Source of the DNA: Clostridiales bacterium | Lineage (GTDB): Bacteria > Bacillota > Clostridia > Oscillospirales > CAG-272 | Assembly: GCA_016281775.1 (NCBI GenBank) | Contig: JAEEJH010000126.1 | Location: forward strand, 1-33,883 | Length of the DNA stretch: 33,883 bases | Direction of reading: 5' to 3' | Shown here: positions 25,670 to 31,332 of the stretch, piece after piece | How the letters are laid out: each line of letters begins with the position of its first letter | How positions within the stretch are numbered: position 1 is the first letter of the stretch | Position numbers and translations under genes: made by a program | The notes under the pieces: generated by a model | Seen by the model: only the letters and a program-made list of their open reading frames with translations | What the model was told of the DNA's origin: nothing | Databases searched by the model: none

Positions 25670-25966
25670 ATGAAGATCGAACAGAACAAAAACGGTAACG
25701 AACTGACGATCGCCCTTCAGGGCAGACTCGACACGGCGACCGCGCCGGAGCTTGAAGAAGTCATAAGATCGTCTCTTGACGGTGTGACGGAACTTGTATT
25801 GGACCTGAAAGAACTCGATTATATCTCGTCCGCAGGTCTGAGAGTGCTTCTTGCCGCTCAGAAGACGATGAACAAGCAGGGCGCGATGAAAGTACAGAAC
25901 GTCAACGAGACCGTAAACGAGATATTCGAAGTGACGGGATTTACGGATATCCTCACGATCATATGA
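25670..25966 (+). CDS. STAS-domain anti-sigma factor antagonist
   Basis: The 98-aa single STAS domain is of the SpoIIAA/RsbV type. DYISSAGLRVLL carries the phosphorylatable serine position (about Ser51/52 from the chosen start). Unphosphorylated proteins of this type bind an RsbW/SpoIIAB-like kinase and free its target. An ATG at 25664 is also in frame, but the one at 25670 sits 9 nt after AAAAGGAG and is the better start. It overlaps the phosphatase gene by 4 bp (ATGA). The gene lies 23 bp after the serpin with no promoter between, so they are likely co-transcribed. Confidence 0.93.
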   Translation: MKIEQNKNGNELTIALQGRLDTATAPELEEVIRSSLDGVTELVLDLKELDYISSAGLRVLLAAQKTMNKQGAMKVQNVNETVNEIFEVTGFTDILTII

Positions 25967-27762
25967 GCGCGGCCATGTCGATAAAAGAAACGAAAAAAAC
26001 GCCGAACGTCGGTATAATCGTACAGATAGCGATCTTTTTTCTGATCGGTATACTGACGACGGGAACGATAACTTTTATAGTCGAACGCCGCCTCTCGAAC
26101 GAAAGCGTAACGGCACAGGCGGAGCAGCTCGCGGCTGCAATGGCGGACGAGGTGAAACAGTCCGTCACGGAGTATCCGGCATACGAGTGGCTCCTTGAAT
26201 ACTGGTACGATAATTCCGACAAACTCGATATCGAATATGACGCGACGTACGTCAACGGCACGAAAACCGAAGAGAAGTGCCGGGAACTTTCGAAAAAATA
26301 TCCGGATATCCAGCTTAAATACGTTGACGAGGGTCAGATCGCTTCGATGCCTGAAGAAGACAAAAAACTGTACGCCGAGATCGCGTATTCGTGGCTCATA
26401 ACGCACGTGAACCAGATAAAAAGATCGTATCATATAGATTATCTTTTCTGCGTCGTCACGGAGCCGCCGTACGATTCACAGGTCTTTCTGTTCAGCGGCG
26501 CGGATGAAGGCGCGGTGCGAGGGACAACGTTTTCCGAGATCTATCCGGCGGGACACAAAGTCAGCGTTGCTGAAAGCCAGCAGAAAGCGATGGAAAACGC
26601 GATACATAACTCAAGGCATCTTGCCGACGCGGGCGATTACGTCGATCACTACACTTATATGTGTCCGCTCGGTGAAAAAGCCGTTATGATCGGGCTGACT
26701 TACAATCTGTCAAGCCTGCGCGCCGATATCGACGCGACAACGCTGAGAGGCACGCGCTATGCGATGCTCAACCAGCTTACGCTGTCGCTCATAAGCATCG
26801 CGCTGATATTGCTATTCGTTATAATACCGCTTAAAAAAGTGCAGAAAAACATACGTCTGTACCGCGTGACGAAAGACAGCGCAAACGTTATAAAGAACCT
26901 TGAGAAAGTCAGACCGCACAACGAGATAGGCGAGCTGTCGGAAGACGTTTCGGAACTCGCCTGCGAGATCGACGATCACCTTGAAAAGATCCGTTCGATC
27001 ACCGCAGAAAAGGAACGTATCGGTGCGGAGCTGACTCTCGCAACGCGCATTCAGGCGGCGATGCTTCCGAGCATTTTCCCGCCTTTCCCCGAAAAGACCG
27101 AATTCGATCTTTACGCCTCAATGGATCCGGCTAAGGAAGTCGGCGGCGATTTTTACGATTTCTTCCTGGTAGACGACGATCATCTGTGCATGGTGATAGC
27201 GGACGTGTCGGGCAAGGGCGTACCGGCGGCGCTGTTCATGATGGCTTCTAAGATAATACTCGCGAACAACGCGATGATGGGCAAGAGCCCGTCGCAGATA
27301 CTAACGGATACAAACGCCGCGATCTGCTCGAATAACCGCGAGGAAATGTTCGTGACGGTATGGCTCGGCATACTCGAGATATCGACCGGCAGACTTACCG
27401 CGGCGAACGCCGGCCACGAATACCCGGCTGTCAAATCGCCCGACGGCGGATTTGAACTGCTGAAAGACAAACACGGCTTCATCATCGGCGGTATGGCGGG
27501 CGCAAAGTATAAGGAATACGAGCTGACGCTCGAACCCGGCTCGAAGCTGTTCTTATATACGGACGGCGTGCCGGAAGCGACCGATGCGGACGGGCAGATG
27601 TTCGGCGCGGAGCGCATGACAGACGCACTGAACGCCGACAGCGGCGCGTCGCCCGAACAGATACTCAAAAACGTAAGAGCGGCAGTCGACGGATTTGTGA
27701 GAGATGCGGAACAGTTCGACGATCTGACGATGCTGTGCATTGAAATCAAAGAACGGAGATAA
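25963..27762 (+). CDS. Membrane-bound SpoIIE/RsbU-type PP2C phosphatase with extracytoplasmic sensor
   Basis: 599 aa. TM1 is at ~17-40, an extracytoplasmic sensor region at ~41-270, TM2 at ~271-291, a HAMP/coiled-coil linker at ~292-360, and a PPM/SpoIIE phosphatase domain at ~365-599. Metal-binding motifs are intact: KEVGGDFYDF (Asp396) and VIADVSGKGVPAALFM (Asp414). It should dephosphorylate STAS proteins in response to an external signal. Two candidate substrates flank it: the STAS protein just upstream and the STAS domain of the fusion just downstream. The start at 25963 has a weak ribosome binding site and relies on ATGA coupling with the STAS gene. The sensor sequence is not one I can name. 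Confidence 0.93.
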   Translation: MSAAMSIKETKKTPNVGIIVQIAIFFLIGILTTGTITFIVERRLSNESVTAQAEQLAAAMADEVKQSVTEYPAYEWLLEYWYDNSDKLDIEYDATYVNGTKTEEKCRELSKKYPDIQLKYVDEGQIASMPEEDKKLYAEIAYSWLITHVNQIKRSYHIDYLFCVVTEPPYDSQVFLFSGADEGAVRGTTFSEIYPAGHKVSVAESQQKAMENAIHNSRHLADAGDYVDHYTYMCPLGEKAVMIGLTYNLSSLRADIDATTLRGTRYAMLNQLTLSLISIALILLFVIIPLKKVQKNIRLYRVTKDSANVIKNLEKVRPHNEIGELSEDVSELACEIDDHLEKIRSITAEKERIGAELTLATRIQAAMLPSIFPPFPEKTEFDLYASMDPAKEVGGDFYDFFLVDDDHLCMVIADVSGKGVPAALFMMASKIILANNAMMGKSPSQILTDTNAAICSNNREEMFVTVWLGILEISTGRLTAANAGHEYPAVKSPDGGFELLKDKHGFIIGGMAGAKYKEYELTLEPGSKLFLYTDGVPEATDADGQMFGAERMTDALNADSGASPEQILKNVRAAVDGFVRDAEQFDDLTMLCIEIKERR

Positions 27763-27767
27763 CGTAT

Positions 27768-29357
27768 ATGTCAGAATACAATAATCAACCCATAACGGTC
27801 GTTCTGACCGGGAGAATAGATTCCGGCAACGCCGCCGCTGCGGAAACCGAGATCCTGGCGCAGCTTGCCGGCAAGGGCAGCGTTCCGGTCCGGCTCGACG
27901 CATCCGCGCTCGAATATATATCGAGCGCGGGACTCAGAGTTATACTTCGCTTAAAAAAAGCGTTTCCGGATCTGCGGATAGAAAACGTCAGCCCGGAAGT
28001 GTACGATATACTTGAAATGACCGGCTTTACGGAGATGATGGACGTCGTAAAAGCTTACAGGACCGTTTCGGTCGAAGGCTGCGAGGTAATAGGTGAAGGC
28101 GCAAACGGCAAGGTTTACCGCATCGACGGCGACAACGTCGTAAAGACGTATAAAAACGCCGACGCGCTTGCCGAGATACAGCACGAACGCGAGGTCGCCC
28201 GTCTCGCCCTTATACTCGGCGTGCCTACGGCGATATCGTACGACGTCGTCAGAGTAGGCGACAGCTACGGTTCCGTATTTGAGCTGCTGAACGCCAAGTC
28301 TTTTTCAAAGATACTCGCAAAAGAACCGGACAAGTTCGACTGGTGCGTATCCGAATACGTCGGAATGCTGAAAAAGATCCACGGCATAACCGTACCGGAA
28401 GGCAAACTCCCGTCGATCAGGCAGAAGCGGCTCGGCAGTGTGAAGAATTTGAAAGGCGTATTGCCCGACGCTCTCTTTGAAAAACTGCTCGGGATGACCG
28501 AAGCGATACCGGAAAGCGACCGCATGATCCACGGCGACTATCATACTAAAAATATTGTGCTCGCCGGCGACGAGGTGCTTGTAATAGATATGGATACGCT
28601 GTCCGTTGGTCATCCGATATTCGATTTTGTCAATATGTATAATTCATATATAGGATTTTCGGAGTACGATCACGACGTGGTACTGAAATTCCAGGGTTAC
28701 GATTACGAAACGTCGAAACGCTTCTGGCGCGCATCGCTCGCGGCTTATCTCAATACGAATGATGAAAATTATATAAACGGGGTCGAAGAGAAGATCCGCT
28801 GCCTGTCATACGCGTATCTGATCGAGCGCTCCATACGCCGCGGACTTGACGAAGAAGGCGCGCGTTCGCTGTGGATCGGCAGACTGACCGAAATTCTGCA
28901 GCGTGTCGATTCGCTCTGTTTCGAAGCCGCGCCCGAAGACGGCGGCGCACAGAACGAACTCGTGATCGAAGCGGATACGGCGAACCTCGAAAAAGTCACG
29001 GAATTCGTCGACGCGCGTCTTGAGGCGGCAGGCTGTCCGCTCAAACCGAAAATGCAGATAGACGTCGCGGTCGAAGAGATCTTCGTGAATATCGCGCATT
29101 ACGCCTATACGCCCGGCAAAGGCAACGCGACCGTACGCGTTGAAGTTTCGGACGATCCCGTGACCGTGACGCTCACGTTCATCGACAGAGGCGTACCTTA
29201 CGATCCGCTGAAGAAAGACGATCCGGACGTGACGCTCAGCGCGGAAGAGCGCGGTATCGGCGGGCTCGGTATTTTCATGACGAAGAAAATGATGGACGAC
29301 GTCTCTTACGAATACAAAAACGGTCAGAACATTCTGACGCTGAAAAAAACGATCTGA
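27768..29357 (+). CDS. Three-domain fusion: STAS + APH/TIGR02172-like kinase + HATPase (anti-sigma kinase type)
   Basis: 529 aa. Residues ~5-97 form a STAS domain with YISSAGLRVIL, almost the same motif as the separate STAS protein. Residues ~105-380 form an aminoglycoside-phosphotransferase-like kinase with GEGANGKVYRI, Lys126 in VVKTYK, the catalytic loop MIHGDYHTKN (Asp257) and VIDMDTLS (Asp274/Asp276). Residues ~398-529 form a GHKL/RsbW-type ATPase with EEIFVNIAHYAY (N box), FIDRGVPYDP and GIGGLGIFMTKK (G box). In ordinary partner switching the STAS antagonist and the HATPase kinase are separate proteins; here they share a chain joined by a third kinase. The gene starts 5 bp after the phosphatase with GGAG upstream. 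The target of the APH-like domain is unknown. Confidence 0.92.
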   Translation: MSEYNNQPITVVLTGRIDSGNAAAAETEILAQLAGKGSVPVRLDASALEYISSAGLRVILRLKKAFPDLRIENVSPEVYDILEMTGFTEMMDVVKAYRTVSVEGCEVIGEGANGKVYRIDGDNVVKTYKNADALAEIQHEREVARLALILGVPTAISYDVVRVGDSYGSVFELLNAKSFSKILAKEPDKFDWCVSEYVGMLKKIHGITVPEGKLPSIRQKRLGSVKNLKGVLPDALFEKLLGMTEAIPESDRMIHGDYHTKNIVLAGDEVLVIDMDTLSVGHPIFDFVNMYNSYIGFSEYDHDVVLKFQGYDYETSKRFWRASLAAYLNTNDENYINGVEEKIRCLSYAYLIERSIRRGLDEEGARSLWIGRLTEILQRVDSLCFEAAPEDGGAQNELVIEADTANLEKVTEFVDARLEAAGCPLKPKMQIDVAVEEIFVNIAHYAYTPGKGNATVRVEVSDDPVTVTLTFIDRGVPYDPLKKDDPDVTLSAEERGIGGLGIFMTKKMMDDVSYEYKNGQNILTLKKTI

Positions 29358-29370
29358 TAAGGAGCTATTT

Positions 29371-30228
29371 ATGTACGGTGGACCGTGCAGGATCGATCTG
29401 CATATGCATTCATCCGTTTCCGACGGGACCGACACCCCGGAACAGCTTTTGCATAACGTAACGATTGCCGGTATCGGCGTGTTTTCGGTGACGGATCACG
29501 ACGCTGTAAAAGCCGCGTCCGTCATACGCGGACTTCTCGGCAAAAACTCCCCGGTCTTTATACCCGGCGCGGAATTTTCGTGCCGCGACGGTTACGGCAG
29601 ATACCATATACTCGGCTACGGGTTCGATCCGGAAAGCGGACCGATACTTGAGCTTGTCGGTTTCGGTCACGCTCTGCGGATGAGAAAGGTAAAAGCGAGG
29701 CTTGATTTCGTCGTGAGGGAATTCGGGTTCGAGTTTTCGGATGATGAGATCGAACGTCTTTTATCGCTCGACAATCCCGGCAAACCCCATATCGGCAATC
29801 TTATGGTCAGCCACGGTTACGCTGAATCTATAAAAGACGCGATAGACAACTATATCGACAAACTCGAGATATCAGACGATTATCTTACCCCCGAAGACGC
29901 GATATCCGGCATAATCGGGGGAGGAGGCGCCGCCGTGATCGCCCATCCGTTTTACGGCAGCGGCGACGAGTTGATACTCGGGGACGAGATGGAAAAACGT
30001 ATCCGCAGGCTCAAAAGAGCGGGACTTTGCGGGATCGAGGCGTATTATTCGGGATTTTCGCCGAAACTGCAGAAGCAGGCCGTCGCTCTTGCCGATAAAT
30101 ACGACCTTTACGTTACCGCCGGCAGCGATTATCACGGTAAAAACAAACTCGTGAAACTCGGCGATACGGGCTTGCCCGAAGGCGAACGCCCCGAAAGACT
30201 GCGGCGTTTTATCGAGCTTTTCGTATAA
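29371..30228 (+). CDS. PHP-domain phosphoesterase (TrpH/YciV-like)
   Basis: The 285-aa protein has the four PHP metal-binding motifs: DLHMHSSVSDG (His11, His13, Asp18), SVTDHDA (His43), PGAEFSC (Glu ~67) and VIAHPF (His ~192), plus GSDYHG near 252. Related enzymes hydrolyse small phosphate esters such as 3',5'-nucleoside bisphosphates (TrpH/YciV in E. coli) or histidinol phosphate. An alpha-helical insertion between the second and third blocks is normal for the TrpH group. The AAGGAG site fixes the start 13 bp after the fusion gene. As the last gene before a terminator it joins a second phosphoesterase to the operon, opposite the NPP-type one at its head; a nucleotide-signal role is speculation. 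Confidence 0.9.
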   Translation: MYGGPCRIDLHMHSSVSDGTDTPEQLLHNVTIAGIGVFSVTDHDAVKAASVIRGLLGKNSPVFIPGAEFSCRDGYGRYHILGYGFDPESGPILELVGFGHALRMRKVKARLDFVVREFGFEFSDDEIERLLSLDNPGKPHIGNLMVSHGYAESIKDAIDNYIDKLEISDDYLTPEDAISGIIGGGGAAVIAHPFYGSGDELILGDEMEKRIRRLKRAGLCGIEAYYSGFSPKLQKQAVALADKYDLYVTAGSDYHGKNKLVKLGDTGLPEGERPERLRRFIELFV

Positions 30229-30240
30229 TAAAAACGAATA

Positions 30241-30267
30241 AAAAAATCGGCTTGCGCCGATTTTTTT
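30241..30267. terminator. Bidirectional Rho-independent terminator shared by convergent genes
   Basis: The stem AATCGGC/GCCGATT (30245-30251 with 30256-30262) is extended by A/T pairs and has a 4-nt loop TTGC. T runs follow on both strands (30261-30267 on plus, 30246-30241 read on minus). It lies 12 bp after the PHP gene. The TAA stop of the convergent GH43 gene (30266-30268) falls inside its T run, so the hairpin is packed directly against the end of that gene. Confidence 0.9.
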
Positions 30268-31327
30268 ATTCAAAATCTTCGATACGCCACTCGTCGAGCC
30301 ATTCGATATAAGGCTTATCGCCGTCAAAGCGGACCGGCAGCCAGACGTAGTCGGCTTCTTTCGTTCTTTCCCTCGGAAGCGAGCGCATAACGACGGACGC
30401 TTTCGCCTTTTCGTCTTCCGGCGCGAACGGATCGAACAGTATATCGTACGCCTTTTCGTACAGCTCGTACGGCACGTCCATCGCGTTCGGCATCCATCGG
30501 TCGGCGCAGGCTATGTAAAGATCCTTTTTGCACGGGACTTTGAATACGCTAGATATCTGGCTGTGAAACGACGTTCTGCTCGGATCGTTCACGTGCGGAT
30601 CGCCGAGAACGGTGTAAGGCCCGTGCCACGTATCCGCGACCGCCGCTTCGGAAGGGTTCGGCATATAGCCGCTCGTGCCGGAAGTGATCAGATAGTGTTT
30701 GAAATTGCGTACGAAATGCGCCGTCGCCTCACGTACGTACGGCGGGTGACTGTGAGGAAAGTGGGTCGAATAATAACCGGTGACGTTCGTATAATCGTCG
30801 GTAAGATCCGCGCATATCGTCTCCGAATGCACGCGCTCGAAATAGTAATACGCTTTGCCGTCCGGTGCGACCGCAAGATCAAAATCGCCCGCGCTCATAC
30901 CGAGCGGATAAAGCCCTTCACGCACCTTCGTGTAAGGACCGGTCAGTTTATCCGCCGTCATGACCGTCTCGCTCTGCGAGCCGTCTTTCTGCATGATCTT
31001 TAACCAGCAGACGAATTTCTTCATTCTGCCGTTATAGATTATATGCGGTCTGTCCATCATCGAATGCGGATTGACGCTTGAATCCGGGTCGTCGGGTTCC
31101 GGTGGTATGATCAGCCCGAGATCTTCCCAGTTGTAAAGATCGTCCGAGCGGTAACAGCGTACGCCCCAGTGCCAGATACCTTTTTCGGGATCGGTGAATT
31201 CCTTGTTTTCACCGTACCAGTAATACGAGCCGTCAAGATACATAAGAGAACCGCCGTGCGCCTGTATGCGCTCGCCCTTCGTGTCGAGCCAGATCTGCCC
31301 CGGTCTTATGGAATCGTATTTTTTCAT
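30266..31327 (-). CDS. GH43 protein resembling subfamily 24 exo-beta-1,3-galactanases
   Basis: About 353 aa with no signal peptide. The opening QAHGGSLMYLDGSYYWYGENK is the exo-beta-1,3-galactanase type of GH43, in which the usual Asp base near the N-terminus is missing. Key positions match those I recall for that subfamily: Glu40 in YWYGE, Glu200 in VREATAHF (acid) and Gln257 in SFHSQISSVF, the unusual base-position glutamine. MDRPHIIYNG is also typical. Such enzymes remove galactose from the beta-1,3-galactan backbone of arabinogalactan proteins. I chose the ATG at 31327 since AAAGGTGA lies 7 nt upstream; a GTG at 31336 is in frame but overlaps the previous gene. It follows the lipoprotein gene by 5 bp. 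Confidence 0.8.
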   Translation of the reverse strand: MKKYDSIRPGQIWLDTKGERIQAHGGSLMYLDGSYYWYGENKEFTDPEKGIWHWGVRCYRSDDLYNWEDLGLIIPPEPDDPDSSVNPHSMMDRPHIIYNGRMKKFVCWLKIMQKDGSQSETVMTADKLTGPYTKVREGLYPLGMSAGDFDLAVAPDGKAYYYFERVHSETICADLTDDYTNVTGYYSTHFPHSHPPYVREATAHFVRNFKHYLITSGTSGYMPNPSEAAVADTWHGPYTVLGDPHVNDPSRTSFHSQISSVFKVPCKKDLYIACADRWMPNAMDVPYELYEKAYDILFDPFAPEDEKAKASVVMRSLPRERTKEADYVWLPVRFDGDKPYIEWLDEWRIEDFE

Positions 31328-31332
31328 ATCGG

